Part shown: positions 7,097 through 14,888 of the stretch, in pieces
How the letters are laid out: each line of letters opens with the position of its first letter
How positions within the stretch are numbered: the stretch's first letter is position 1
NCBI RefSeq assembly: GCF_001514285.1
Contig: NZ_KQ949032.1
Location: 310,001 to 374,000 of the forward strand
DNA: 64,000 nucleotides
Source of the DNA: Streptomyces sp. DSM 15324
Lineage (GTDB): Bacteria > Actinomycetota > Actinomycetes > Streptomycetales > Streptomycetaceae
Direction of reading: 5' to 3'
Program-made: the position numbers and the translations under genes
Notes under the pieces: generated by a model
Databases searched by the model: none
Told to the model about the DNA's origin: nothing
What the model saw: the letters and a program-made list of their open reading frames with translations, nothing else

Positions 7097-8299
7097 TCAG
7101 TCCTCGATCAGGGCCAGTTGCTTGTTGATCTCCTTCGGGTTGGTGTCGCCCGCGACCCTCTGCAGGAAGGGGGTGTGGTCGAACACGAGGTCGCGCAGTG
7201 GCCGGAGCAGGGCCGGGGTGTGGTGGAACACCTTGCCGAGCATCCAGGCCTGCTGGACCTGGCGGGCGGTGTGCGGCTTGCGCGGGCTTTCGTACGCCTG
7301 CAGGGCGGCGCGGACGGCGGTCAGGTCGGTGAGGTCGACTCCGCGCAGCACCTTGCCGAGGAAGTAGCCGTCCTCGATCGACATGCCCGCGCCATAGGCG
7401 GCGTAGGGCGAGGTCGGGTGGGCGGCGTCTCCGACCAGGGTGGCCCGCCCCTTGCTCCACTGCTTCAGCCGCGGCCGGTCGCGCAGCACCCAGCGCTGCA
7501 CATGTGCGGGGTCGGTCGCCTCGATCAGCCCGGGAAGCGGAGCGGGGAATCCGGTGGCGAGCAGAGCGGCGGCGGCTCTGAGGTCGGCCGGCGCGGGGGC
7601 GTCCGGGTCGGTGGCGGCGAGCATCCACCACTGGTGGCCGCCGCGACCCCTGTGCCTGATCGAGGTCCAACTGCCCTGCACCGTCGCGCTGTGGGTGAGG
7701 ACCGACATATTCGGCCGGGTGCCGGGGACGTCGGTCAGTGTGAAGCCGCCGAAGACGTGCAGGCGGTGTTCCCGCTTGGGGGCGTCGCCCCACAGCGTGC
7801 GGCGGACCAGCGAGTCGATGCCGTCGGCGCCCACGAGCAGATCGTGTTCGGCGGTGTGGCCGTCGGCGAAGTGCAGGGTCACCGCTCGGTCGTCCTGCCG
7901 GATGCGGTCGACACGCTGGTTGAACCGCAGCATGTCCTGGGGGATGGCGGCGAGCATCCGCTCGTACAGCTCCGGTCGCAGCAGGCCGATGAAGCCGCCG
8001 CCGTAATCCCGCTTGACCTCCGCGTCGAGCTTGACATGGACGCGGACCTTGCCGTGGAGATTGCGGAACTCGGTGTCCGTGGGGGCGCCGAGGTCGGTGG
8101 TGTCCACCCCCAGCGAGCGCAGCGCCTTCAGCGGCGGCGGCCAGAGATTGAGGATGTTCCCGGCCGGCCGGGCCTCCCGGTAGCGCTCGTAGACGACGAC
8201 ATCGTGGCCGGCCTGCGCGATGCCGAGCGCGGCGGCCATGCCTGCGGGACCGGCACCGAGAACGGCTACCCGACCGGGCCGGGCTGGAGTGGAGGACAT
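7097..8299 (-). CDS. FAD-dependent monooxygenase (salicylate hydroxylase/PHBH type)
   Basis: 400 residues. The N-terminal Rossmann motif VAVLGAGPAG (GxGxxG, residues 15-20), the central GADGIDSLVR (DG motif) and GDAAHPTSPYAAYGAGMSIEDG (second FAD motif) define a single-component class A flavoprotein aromatic hydroxylase. Such enzymes use NAD(P)H and O2 to hydroxylate aromatic or polyketide substrates in the cytoplasm. The ATG at 8297-8299 faces the TetR gene; two 22-bp operator palindromes lie between (8325-8346 and 8354-8375), so it is probably repressed by that regulator until an aromatic inducer appears. Specificity cannot be read from the sequence. Confidence 0.92.
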   Translation of the reverse strand: MSSTPARPGRVAVLGAGPAGMAAALGIAQAGHDVVVYERYREARPAGNILNLWPPPLKALRSLGVDTTDLGAPTDTEFRNLHGKVRVHVKLDAEVKRDYGGGFIGLLRPELYERMLAAIPQDMLRFNQRVDRIRQDDRAVTLHFADGHTAEHDLLVGADGIDSLVRRTLWGDAPKREHRLHVFGGFTLTDVPGTRPNMSVLTHSATVQGSWTSIRHRGRGGHQWWMLAATDPDAPAPADLRAAAALLATGFPAPLPGLIEATDPAHVQRWVLRDRPRLKQWSKGRATLVGDAAHPTSPYAAYGAGMSIEDGYFLGKVLRGVDLTDLTAVRAALQAYESPRKPHTARQVQQAWMLGKVFHHTPALLRPLRDLVFDHTPFLQRVAGDTNPKEINKQLALIED

Positions 8300-8324
8300 G
8301 CGACACCTTCCGAGTCCACGAAAA

Positions 8325-8346
8325 AACAGTAGCGCCCACTACTGTT
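8325..8346. promoter_or_regulatory. TetR operator 1
   Basis: Palindrome AACAGTAG-N6-CTACTGTT between the divergent monooxygenase and TetR genes. Its arms share the half-site GTAG with operator 2, 29 bp away centre to centre. Confidence 0.75.
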
Positions 8347-8353
8347 AGTCGGG

Positions 8354-8375
8354 AACCGTAGCGGGCGCTACAGTT
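8354..8375. promoter_or_regulatory. TetR operator 2
   Basis: A second 22-bp site, AACCGTAGCG-GG-CGCTACAGTT, with the same AAC(A/C)GTAG(CG) half-sites as operator 1. Two sites on adjacent helical faces suggest cooperative binding controlling both divergent promoters. Confidence 0.75.
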
Positions 8376-8416
8376 TTGTCAAGACGTCAGGCAGTCGAGC
8401 CGGGGAGGACGGGGTC

Positions 8417-9109
8417 GTGGCAGAGACCGCTGCCGCCGATGACTTTGAGATCCGGCCGCCGAAACAGCGCCGCAGCCGCGAGGCGTGGAACCGGGTACTC
8501 GACACCGGGGTGGAGCTCCTGGAGGACGGCGGCTACGAGGCGTTCACCATCGCGGCCGTGTGCGATCGCGCGGGAGTCGCCCCTCCCGCCATCTACGCCC
8601 GTACGAGCACGAAGGACGCCCTCTTCCTGGCCGTCTACGAGCACGGCATCGCGCGCCTGCGCGCCGAGCAGGAGGTCTTCACCGACGGAGACCACTGGGC
8701 CGGACTGGAGCCGGACGCGCTCGTCCGCTCAGCGGTAGCGGAGATGATCGGCATCTCGCTCCGCCACGCACGGTTCCTCCGGTCCGTCGTCCTCACCTCG
8801 GCCGCACACCCAGAGGTCCAGCGGCGCGGCTCCCGTCACAGCCGAGAGCTCGGAGAGGGGTTCGCGACGGTCCTGCGCCCCCTGGCGGGCAGGATCACGC
8901 ACGCCGACCCGGAGGCCGCCATCTGGTCCAGCTTCGAAACCCTCTTTGCCGCCTCGATGATCCGGGTCGCATACGGCCCCGGATTCGCCACGCCCGTTCC
9001 GGTCGACGACCATCGGTTCGTCGTCGACCTGGGGGAAACGGCGGTGCGTTACCTGCTGGGTGGCGAATGCGCCCGCGCTGGTACCTCGCTGCCGGCATCC
9101 CGTAGTTAG
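8417..9109 (+). CDS. TetR/AcrR family transcriptional regulator
   Basis: 230 residues. The TetR DNA-binding domain is clear at residues 18-64: RRSREAWNRVLDTGVELLEDGG, then FTIAAVCDRAGVAPPAIYAR, the helix-turn-helix. The rest is an alpha-helical ligand domain with no recognisable specificity. GTG start preceded by GGGGAGGACGGGG. It is divergent from the FAD monooxygenase and the two share an intergenic region with two similar palindromes, so autoregulation and control of the monooxygenase are the obvious inference. It is the last chromosomal gene before the att copy at 9129. Confidence 0.93.
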   Translation: MAETAAADDFEIRPPKQRRSREAWNRVLDTGVELLEDGGYEAFTIAAVCDRAGVAPPAIYARTSTKDALFLAVYEHGIARLRAEQEVFTDGDHWAGLEPDALVRSAVAEMIGISLRHARFLRSVVLTSAAHPEVQRRGSRHSRELGEGFATVLRPLAGRITHADPEAAIWSSFETLFAASMIRVAYGPGFATPVPVDDHRFVVDLGETAVRYLLGGECARAGTSLPASRS

Positions 9110-9128
9110 GAAACTGCGACGGAAACCG

Positions 9129-9251
9129 GACGGACAACGTCGAAGGGCCCCACCGCGAACGGTGGGGCCCTTCGACATCGTGCCCGGTGAGGCACTGGCG
9201 GAGGATACGAGATTCGAACTCGTGAGGGGTTGCCCCCAACACGCTTTCCAA
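9129..9251. other. Outer att copy (att1): tRNA-Ser 3' half plus terminator, 123-bp direct repeat
   Basis: Identical over 123 bp to 27828-27950. It contains the hairpin CGAAGGGCCCCACCG/CGGTGGGGCCCTTCG and the tRNA-Ser 3' half (core 9198-9251) up to the anticodon loop, where identity stops. This is the chromosome-distal junction of the integrated elements. Upstream bases 9111-9128 also resemble the arm repeats before 27828. Confidence 0.9.
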
Positions 9252-9345
9252 ATGTTCGTCTGGGGGTACAGGGGTGTGCGGGAGCGTTCTGACCTGCGGT
9301 GCGGCTGTGGCGGGTGGGGCTCCTGAACGGTGCTGTACGGAGGTG

Positions 9346-9367
9346 AATGCAACCAGAACTGCAACCA
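9346..9367. repeat. Arm-type repeat, left end of element A
   Basis: A 22-bp sequence containing two copies of the TGCAACCA unit. It recurs at the right end (12748-12769) with one substitution. Confidence 0.7.
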
Positions 9368-9375
9368 TCGCCGGC

Positions 9376-9798
9376 CTATTTGCCGCTCTCCGGGCCGTAC
9401 CACTGGAGAGCCTGGCCGGTCACCCCCGCGATGCAGGCGAAGTCGTGGTCGCGGTGCAGGAGGGTGAGCCCTTGCAGCTCGGCCGTCGCGGCGACGACGA
9501 GATCCACCGCACCCGCACTGCGATGCTTTCCCTGTTTGGTGAGTGCTTCCTGGACCTGCCAGGCGCGGTCGTAGGCGCGGTCGTCGACGGGAACCCAACC
9601 GAAGATCAGGCGCATGTCCTCGATGCCGCGCGCCCTGTCGGCGGCCGACCGGGCGCTGTAGAAGAACTCAAGCTCGGTGATCGGGCAGGTGGCGATGAGC
9701 CCGGCGGCTGCCGCCTGGTCCCAGCCGTACTGCTCCGCATCCTCGCGCATGAACCGAGCGAGTGCGCTGGTGTCGATCAGGAACTGGGCCGCGTTCAC
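9376..9798 (-). CDS. vapC: VapC-type PIN-domain ribonuclease toxin
   Basis: 140 residues from a GTG at 9796-9798. PIN signatures: FLIDTSALARFM with Asp9, the middle acidic ITELEF, the third acidic region GAVDLVVAA and the last HRDHDF. VapC toxins are Mg-dependent RNases cleaving tRNA or rRNA and are held inactive by the cognate VapB. Its start overlaps the stop of the upstream antitoxin gene (9795-9798), the canonical operon arrangement. Located in integrase-less element A, it probably acts as an addiction module that keeps the element from being lost. Confidence 0.9.
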   Translation of the reverse strand: MNAAQFLIDTSALARFMREDAEQYGWDQAAAAGLIATCPITELEFFYSARSAADRARGIEDMRLIFGWVPVDDRAYDRAWQVQEALTKQGKHRSAGAVDLVVAATAELQGLTLLHRDHDFACIAGVTGQALQWYGPESGK

Positions 9799-10010
9799 CG
9801 GCGGTAGTTCCCCTTGTTCTCGAACAGCTCCAGATCGAATGCGCCGTCCCCGGCCGCGGCCCGCAGCCGGGCGAGAGCCAGAGCGCGACGCCGGCTCTCC
9901 AGCACCTCACGAAGAGCGGTGTTGACTGTCTCCTTCTTGGTGCTCGTCCCGAGGGCTTTAGCCACGTCCGCGACCAGGTCGTCGTCCAGGTCGATAACCG
10001 TCCGACTCAC
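9795..10010 (-). CDS. vapB: VapB-type antitoxin
   Basis: 71 residues from a GTG at 10008-10010, chosen because GGAGG sits six bases upstream and the product then begins (M)SRTVIDLDDDLVADVAKALG, the usual start of ribbon-helix-helix VapB proteins (MetJ/Arc fold). STKKETVNTALREVL forms the helices of the DNA-binding domain, and the acidic/aromatic C-terminus FDLELFENKGNYRR would wrap the toxin. The stop overlaps the toxin start. Autorepression of the operon is expected from the family. Confidence 0.88.
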   Translation of the reverse strand: MSRTVIDLDDDLVADVAKALGTSTKKETVNTALREVLESRRRALALARLRAAAGDGAFDLELFENKGNYRR

Positions 10011-10062
10011 GAGCGCCTCCCAGATATCAAATGTGGGGCTAAGTATATCTTGCAAGGTGCCC

Positions 10063-12534
10063 TCAAGGTGTGCACCCGGGCACCCGGCCTTGGCAGTCGA
10101 GTCCTATGCGGGCATCACGCCATGGATGCGGGAGAGAGTGAAGACGCGTTCCGCCTCGCGCAGGTGGCACCAGGCGTCGAGGTAGGGCGGGTCGAGTTCC
10201 AGGTCGCTGAGGGTCCGTACGGTCCGGTTGCCCGAGGTGGCGATGTACTCGACCCGTGATGGCCGCACCGGTGTCGATGGCATGGGCGATCTGGCGGACG
10301 TCGCTGTACGACAGGTGCTTCGCGTATCCGGCGACGATCTCCTCGGTGTCCGTGGCGAAAGGCACCCCGCTGCCGAACGGGTCGGGTTCTGGTGCGGTTG
10401 GCGGGGCCTTGAGCAGCCGGTCCGCCAGGACGCTCATCCCGGCGTCGGCGGGCATGTCCGCGGCGTGGGCTGCGGTGGTCCGGGGGCCGCGCCGTCCGAC
10501 GTTCCTTCGCGGGGGCGGGACGGCAGCGGCGGCCCTCTGCGGCAGGTGCTTTTCGATGCGTACCGTTCCCCCGGCGGTCTCGGCGACTGGAGCGTAGCCC
10601 GCGGCACGGAGCGTGGCGAGAGTCGTCGCGGGTGGGCTGCCGCTGACCAGGACCGTGGGGGCGAGCTGCCGCAGGGCGAGCTTGGACAGTGCGCGGTGGG
10701 CGGCGAGTTCGGCCAGGAGCGCGGGTTCGTCGCCGTGGATGACACAGGCCGCGGGGGCGATGCGCACCCGTCCATGACCTCGCGCGGTGTCGGCGATGAG
10801 ATAGGTCAGCGGCTGTGGCAGGGCCGTGGCGGAGCTACCGGCCAGGTCGGCTGCGATGTCGTCGGGGGCGCGGCCGGCGTCCAGGGCCCGGCGGATACTG
10901 CTGGCACTGAAGCGCCATACCGACGCCGTGCCACTGGTCTCCCGGTCGGCCATCGAATCCAGTAGCGCCGAGAGTCGCGCGGACGGGGTGCCGGTGACGA
11001 CGGCGGTGAGGTCGGCGCCGATCCGGGCCGTCGTGGTCGCGGGGGGCAGCAGCCGCCGGGCCGTGATGTCGAGCTCTTCGTCGGTGTGGGCGGCCAGGTG
11101 GGCACCGAGTGGGGACAGCACACCCCGTGCCAGCACGCCCAGCAGTTCGCCTTCGCGGATCACGGTGTTGAACGGTGCCGTGTCCTCGGGCGAGGCGTCG
11201 TCGGCGAGCGGACGGTGCCAGGCCACGAGCGGCCCCAGCTCCGAAGCGACCTTCACACCCTGTCCTGCCGGGAGCCCCGCCGCCGCGGTGAGCAGCCCGT
11301 GGCGGGCTTGCAGACAGCCGCCGCAGGCAGGCGCACCGGCGAGCGCCGGAAGCGCCTTGTTGTCTTCGTCGCGCGCCCGGGTGGGGGTGAGCGGTAGGTC
11401 CCGCCATGCCCGGAGCAGTACGGCGAGTTGTTCTGCGGGCTCCTGCTCGGCCCAGGTGTCGTACGCCTCGGTGGGAGGTACGCGATCACCGTCGCGGGCC
11501 AGCAGCCCGGCGGCGTACGCGGTCTCCAGGGCGATGCGTACGACGGCGTCGTCCGCTTGGGCGGCCCTGCCGAGCCGGGCCAGTTCCCGCGCGCCGATCC
11601 CGCCCGACTTCAGCCGGGCCGGTGGGGCGGTCGCGCACGCCGAAAGGACGGAGGCTGCCTGGGCCGCGAACGCGGTGGCGGCCACCGCGGTCTCCCGCTC
11701 CACCTCCGCCGAGGTGATGGGCACCAACTGTGGGACGGGCGGCAGAGGTTCGAACGGAGCGTGCCAATCGGGTCCCCGCAGAGCCAAGGCCACCTCGACC
11801 GGCATCCGGACGGGCCCGTACTGGTGACGGTCCTGGAGCAAAAGCCCGCGGTCGAGTGCCCAACGGCCGCCTGGTGGGAGGTCGCGGTCAGGAGCCCCGA
11901 ACACGACGAACAGTGACTGACGCGGCGTGGACCTGGCGCTCTGCTCGAGCAACTTTCGTGTGGCCGCCGGTGCCCCCGCCACCAGCGCGGCGACCCGCTC
12001 CGCGTTACTGTGATGCTCCACCAGGGCCGCGAGTCGCTGCTGCTTGGTGCCGGGTGGCTTGATACCCAGGACCGCCAGCATGCCGCGCAGTTCCTCCGAG
12101 GTGGTGCCGGCAAGCAGCTCCTCCAGCGTGGCGTCAAGTCCCAGGGGCGTGCTCCACGCCTGCCGCAAGGGCGTTGACATGCGGAGTGCCTCGTTGCCGT
12201 CGTGCCACACGAGCGCCCGATCCGACAGCGCCTCCAGGGTCGCGTCCAGCGCGTGCACCGCCGCAGGGGATGTCGAGCCGAGCAACTCCGCGAGGCTGTC
12301 GCGGGTCGCTCGTGCTCCCAGGGCTGCCAGCGCCTCGGCGGCCTGCAAGCACGGCAGCGTGAGTTGCGGCAGGGCGAGTGCCACGGACCCCGGACGTTGG
12401 AGACGGTCCGCCAGTTCCCCCAGCGAACGTGGTTCCGGAGAGGAGGCCGCGTCCTTCCGCATGGCGAGTACGCGTGCCAGGCGGGAACGGTCGAGTTCGC
12501 TCAGCCAGGTCGCGAGCGTCGATCGGGACTTCAT
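10063..12534 (-). CDS. Helicase-associated (XPB/Ssl2-like, Helicase_C_3) protein with a C-terminal frameshift
   Basis: About 820 residues from an ATG at 12532-12534. It resembles the actinobacterial helicase-associated proteins encoded near XPB-type helicases: Leu/Ala-rich helical repeats, the Helicase_C_3-like segment with QPLTYLIADTARGHGRVRIAPAAC, and a WYL-like end around AGYAKHLSYSDVRQIAHAIDTGAAIT. After AAIT the frame changes: the sequence as given reads an Arg/Pro-rich tail, whereas removing one G from the GGG run at 10253-10255 restores VEYIATSGNRTVRTLSDLEL and a stop at 10104-10106. The gene therefore carries a +1 frameshift near its 3' end, a real mutation or a sequence error. It has no obvious helicase Walker motifs itself. 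Function in the element is unknown. Confidence 0.7.
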   Translation of the reverse strand: MKSRSTLATWLSELDRSRLARVLAMRKDAASSPEPRSLGELADRLQRPGSVALALPQLTLPCLQAAEALAALGARATRDSLAELLGSTSPAAVHALDATLEALSDRALVWHDGNEALRMSTPLRQAWSTPLGLDATLEELLAGTTSEELRGMLAVLGIKPPGTKQQRLAALVEHHSNAERVAALVAGAPAATRKLLEQSARSTPRQSLFVVFGAPDRDLPPGGRWALDRGLLLQDRHQYGPVRMPVEVALALRGPDWHAPFEPLPPVPQLVPITSAEVERETAVAATAFAAQAASVLSACATAPPARLKSGGIGARELARLGRAAQADDAVVRIALETAYAAGLLARDGDRVPPTEAYDTWAEQEPAEQLAVLLRAWRDLPLTPTRARDEDNKALPALAGAPACGGCLQARHGLLTAAAGLPAGQGVKVASELGPLVAWHRPLADDASPEDTAPFNTVIREGELLGVLARGVLSPLGAHLAAHTDEELDITARRLLPPATTTARIGADLTAVVTGTPSARLSALLDSMADRETSGTASVWRFSASSIRRALDAGRAPDDIAADLAGSSATALPQPLTYLIADTARGHGRVRIAPAACVIHGDEPALLAELAAHRALSKLALRQLAPTVLVSGSPPATTLATLRAAGYAPVAETAGGTVRIEKHLPQRAAAAVPPPRRNVGRRGPRTTAAHAADMPADAGMSVLADRLLKAPPTAPEPDPFGSGVPFATDTEEIVAGYAKHLSYSDVRQIAHAIDTGAAITGRVHRHLGQPDRTDPQRPGTRPALPRRLVPPARGGTRLHSLPHPWRDARIGLDCQGRVPGCTP

Positions 12535-12747
12535 GAGGGTGCACCTCGACAGACAGGAAACGTCACAGGCGGGCCGAAGCCGCTTCGGCGCCAACGCCAA
12601 GGATGGCGCAGTTCCATGATCCGCGGATGTCGTACGAAGACAGAGCCCGCGGCGCCCCCCCCGACGGGCCCAGCCCGACGAGACGAGCCGACGGCAGGAG
12701 AAGATCCGGCCACCCGCTCGCCGAAATATCCTTAATGAGATGATGTA

Positions 12748-12769
12748 AATGCAACCAAAACTGCAACCA
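12748..12769. repeat. Arm-type repeat, right end of element A
   Basis: A near-identical copy of 9346-9367, in the same orientation, 65 bases before att2. Confidence 0.7.
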
Positions 12770-12833
12770 GTGCACGAGGAAAAGCCGAGCCGCGATTGCG
12801 GCTCGGCTCCTCGTTTCGCCTGTTCAGGCGGCT

Positions 12834-12887
12834 GCGGAGGATACGAGATTCGAACTCGTGAGGGGTTGCCCCCAACACGCTTTCCAA
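12834..12887. other. Middle att copy (att2), 54 bp of tRNA-Ser 3' end
   Basis: Identical to the core of att1 (9198-9251) and att3 (27897-27950), from GCGGAGGATACGAG to the anticodon-loop bases TTTCCAA. It lacks the flanking terminator shared by the other two copies; instead another hairpin lies just upstream. It is the junction between elements A and B. Confidence 0.9.
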
Positions 12888-13004
12888 CTGTGGTGGTGGG
12901 GTGGAGGCCGTGGTGCGGGGGCGTTCACCTGCGTTCATGGGCGGTTGGACCGCGAGACGAACCCGGCGTGCGGTCCTCGCTGAACGGTCGTGAACGGGGC
13001 TGAA

Positions 13005-13024
13005 TGAGACGGAAACTGAGACGG
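13005..13024. repeat. Arm-type repeat, left end of element B
   Basis: TGAGACGGAAACTGAGACGG, two TGAGACGG units, identical to 27813-27832 at the right end beside the integrase stop. Confidence 0.75.
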
Positions 13025-13036
13025 CAACGCGTCCCT

Positions 13037-13561
13037 CTACGGGCACGACAGGGCGTGGGGCAGGTCGCAGACGTCGTCGCGCATGTGCAGTCTGCGGAGG
13101 TCCTGGACCAGTGCGACTGGGTAGGGATGCATGGCCCACTTGGCGAGATAGCCGGCCTCGTCGTGCTCCTTGAGCACAGTGTGGGCCGCAGCCAAAACAG
13201 CGTGAGCGAATGCGGGACGCGGATGGGTCGACTGCCACATCACCGTGCCGTCGGAGTCCGGAAGGTCGGGGCTGACGGCGACGTCGGGGAACTTGTAAAT
13301 GGTCACGTTGATCGCGTCATCCGTTTTGCGGAGTACCCAGCGAAGCTCTTGGGGCTCGGCGTCGAAGAAGAACCGGGCTGAACGCTTCTGCCCGTACAGC
13401 CCGCCTGTGCCTGCTACGAGGTCCGCCAACGCGTCAGTGCAGTAACTGGCGATCATCGATGCTGTCTGAGAGCCATCAGCTAGGTGGCATCGGGCCCAAC
13501 CGTGGCCCACCAGTTCCCACTTCAGCTGAAGAGCACCCTCTGACCCCTGATCCCTTGACAC
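13037..13561 (-). CDS. Hypothetical protein in element B
   Basis: 174 residues. No family recognised. The composition is that of a soluble globular protein (no signal peptide, no membrane helix), with an even mix of charged and aromatic residues, for example SARFFFDAEPQELRWVLRKTD and HEVAGYLAKW-like helices near the C-terminus. It is the first gene inside the left end of the AICE, on the opposite strand to the transfer genes, and its stop lies 13 bases from the arm repeat. Proteins in this position are usually cargo. The start could also be the internal ATG near 13447. Confidence 0.6.
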   Translation of the reverse strand: MSRDQGSEGALQLKWELVGHGWARCHLADGSQTASMIASYCTDALADLVAGTGGLYGQKRSARFFFDAEPQELRWVLRKTDDAINVTIYKFPDVAVSPDLPDSDGTVMWQSTHPRPAFAHAVLAAAHTVLKEHDEAGYLAKWAMHPYPVALVQDLRRLHMRDDVCDLPHALSCP

Positions 13562-13810
13562 CGGCCCAGGCTACCGGCAGCGGTTGGCCATGAGCTTGGG
13601 AAGCTTGGGTTTCTTGGCGGCGGTTGCTGCGCTGACCTGGGGTGGAGTGACGTTGGGGCCCTGGCCGCACCCGGGGGCCAGTCCCTGCTGCTCCCCGTGG
13701 TTCCCCGCGATCTGGCACGCATCTGGCACAAGGTCACGTCCGTGCGGCCGGGCGTCGCTGGATGTTGGCCTGAGCGTTGGGCTCGACTTCTGAGTGTGTA
13801 GCTTCACGCC

Positions 13811-14128
13811 ATGCCCTTCGCCTTCATGCTCGCTTTCGGCATCCTCGGTGCGCTTACTGCTCTGCTGGCTGTGATCAACACCGTGCAGGTCTTCCTTGGC
13901 TGCCAGCTCGTCAAGCCTTCGGCGAGCAGACGCTCCCCTCGACAGCTTCGGGCCGAGTCGGCCGCTGCTGCTGTAGTCATGTCCGGTGCTTCCTTGACGG
14001 CTTTCGGCGTTCTGGTGGGTGGCCTGTGGCCTGCGGCGGGTGTACTCGTGCTGCTGCCCGGGTGGATTGCTCTTGCGGTGGTTCGCAGGCAGTTCGCTGC
14101 TCAGTCGGAGCGGATGAAGCTGTCATAG
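13811..14128 (+). CDS. Small membrane protein, function unknown
   Basis: 105 residues with three hydrophobic stretches: FAFMLAFGILGALTALLAVI near the start, then AAAVVMSGASLTAFGVLVGG and AAGVLVLLPGWIALAVV, followed by a basic tail. No family recognised. A perfect 16-bp hairpin (14166-14206) follows, so it is a single-gene unit. Cargo of the AICE; a role in the envelope is all that can be said. Confidence 0.6.
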   Translation: MPFAFMLAFGILGALTALLAVINTVQVFLGCQLVKPSASRRSPRQLRAESAAAAVVMSGASLTAFGVLVGGLWPAAGVLVLLPGWIALAVVRRQFAAQSERMKLS

Positions 14129-14888
14129 GCGTGAGGTGGGTGGCCCCTTGATGACCGGGCGGATCGGCACTGCCGCCGTCCATCGATCGAGGACGGCGGC
14201 AGTGCCGGGCACAGGCTTTGAGGTCTGGCCTCATCCTTATCAGGTCGGTCACAGGGGGTTGGGGACGTTGGTCAACAAGCCGTGGTGCTCGGGTGACCGT
14301 TCGCTGCGGTTCAGGGCTGATCGCCGCCGTCCGGTGCTGTTGGTGTCAGGCGGTGGTGTCAGCTATCGGCAACGGACTTGACAGGTCCGCCACCAACCCT
14401 CACAAGCCGCAGAGCAGCCCTCACGTCAGAGCTGACCCGGGGACCCGTTTGCACATCAGCCGACGACAGTCAGCCACGATGGCGGGTGCGCCGTCAGACC
14501 CCGCACGCGTGTGCCTCGCTTCACCCCCACCGACCTCAGCCACGCTACTCGTGGCGTCGATCAGAGGAAGCCACGACGGCCCGATCCGTGCGCAATGGCG
14601 CTTGAGCCCTTGGTTTGTAAGGCGGCGTCTCGTGGCCCGGGGTGAGCTGTTGACGGGTGGCTATAGGTGCTAGTGCTCCTGTTGATCGCCAATCGATGCC
14701 CCGGTCTCCCCATTGGGTCTAGCACGCTTCTGGCAAGGGCCTACCTCCCGAAGCGATTCGGTCCGCGCCCGTTCCGCACGGTCAGGCCAAGAATCAGCGG
14801 CATTCGGCCCCTGAAGGCACCCTGCGTGCTCTATTCTCATGTGAGCTCACGTGATCCATTTTAGGCATCATTGAAGGAGGGGATACCA
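14129..14888. other. Gene-free stretch before the PIN-like gene
   Basis: A terminator at 14166-14206 opens the region. I find no credible coding frame in the remainder; GC content drops toward the right end (14820-14890), where the promoter of the PIN-like gene must lie. It could hold decayed remnants of earlier insertions. Confidence 0.5.
14166..14206 (+). terminator. Terminator after the small membrane protein
   Basis: A perfect 16-bp stem GGCACTGCCGCCGTCC/GGACGGCGGCAGTGCC with a 9-base loop. Confidence 0.85.

Larger units (their letters stand above)
9198..12887. mobile_element. Element A: integrase-less element between att1 and att2 (CIME-like)
   Basis: Bounded by tRNA-Ser 3'-end copies (9198-9251 and 12834-12887) and by its own pair of internal 22-bp repeats (9346-9367 and 12748-12769, one mismatch), which have the position and direct-repeat form of integrase arm sites and differ from those of element B. 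It carries VapBC and a frameshifted helicase-associated gene but no integrase, Xis, Rep or Tra. Such a flanked module can be mobilised in trans by a neighbour, as described for cis-mobilizable elements. Confidence 0.7.
12535..13036. other. Intergenic junction of elements A and B
   Basis: No gene recognised. It holds the right arm repeat of element A (12748-12769), a strong hairpin GCCGAGCCGC/GCGGCTCGGC at 12784-12808, the second att copy (12834-12887) and the left arm repeat of element B (13005-13024). Long ORFs here are on the opposite strand of these sites and look spurious. Confidence 0.7.

Noticed and set aside
5901..8339. 812-codon minus-strand and 759-codon plus-strand ORFs over the BrkB-like and monooxygenase genes
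   Set aside because: Both are shadows of the two real genes and show Arg/Pro/Gly-rich composition without domains.
12732..13238. Minus-strand ORF over att2
   Set aside because: It reads through the att core, the arm repeat and the 13037 gene; no family resemblance.
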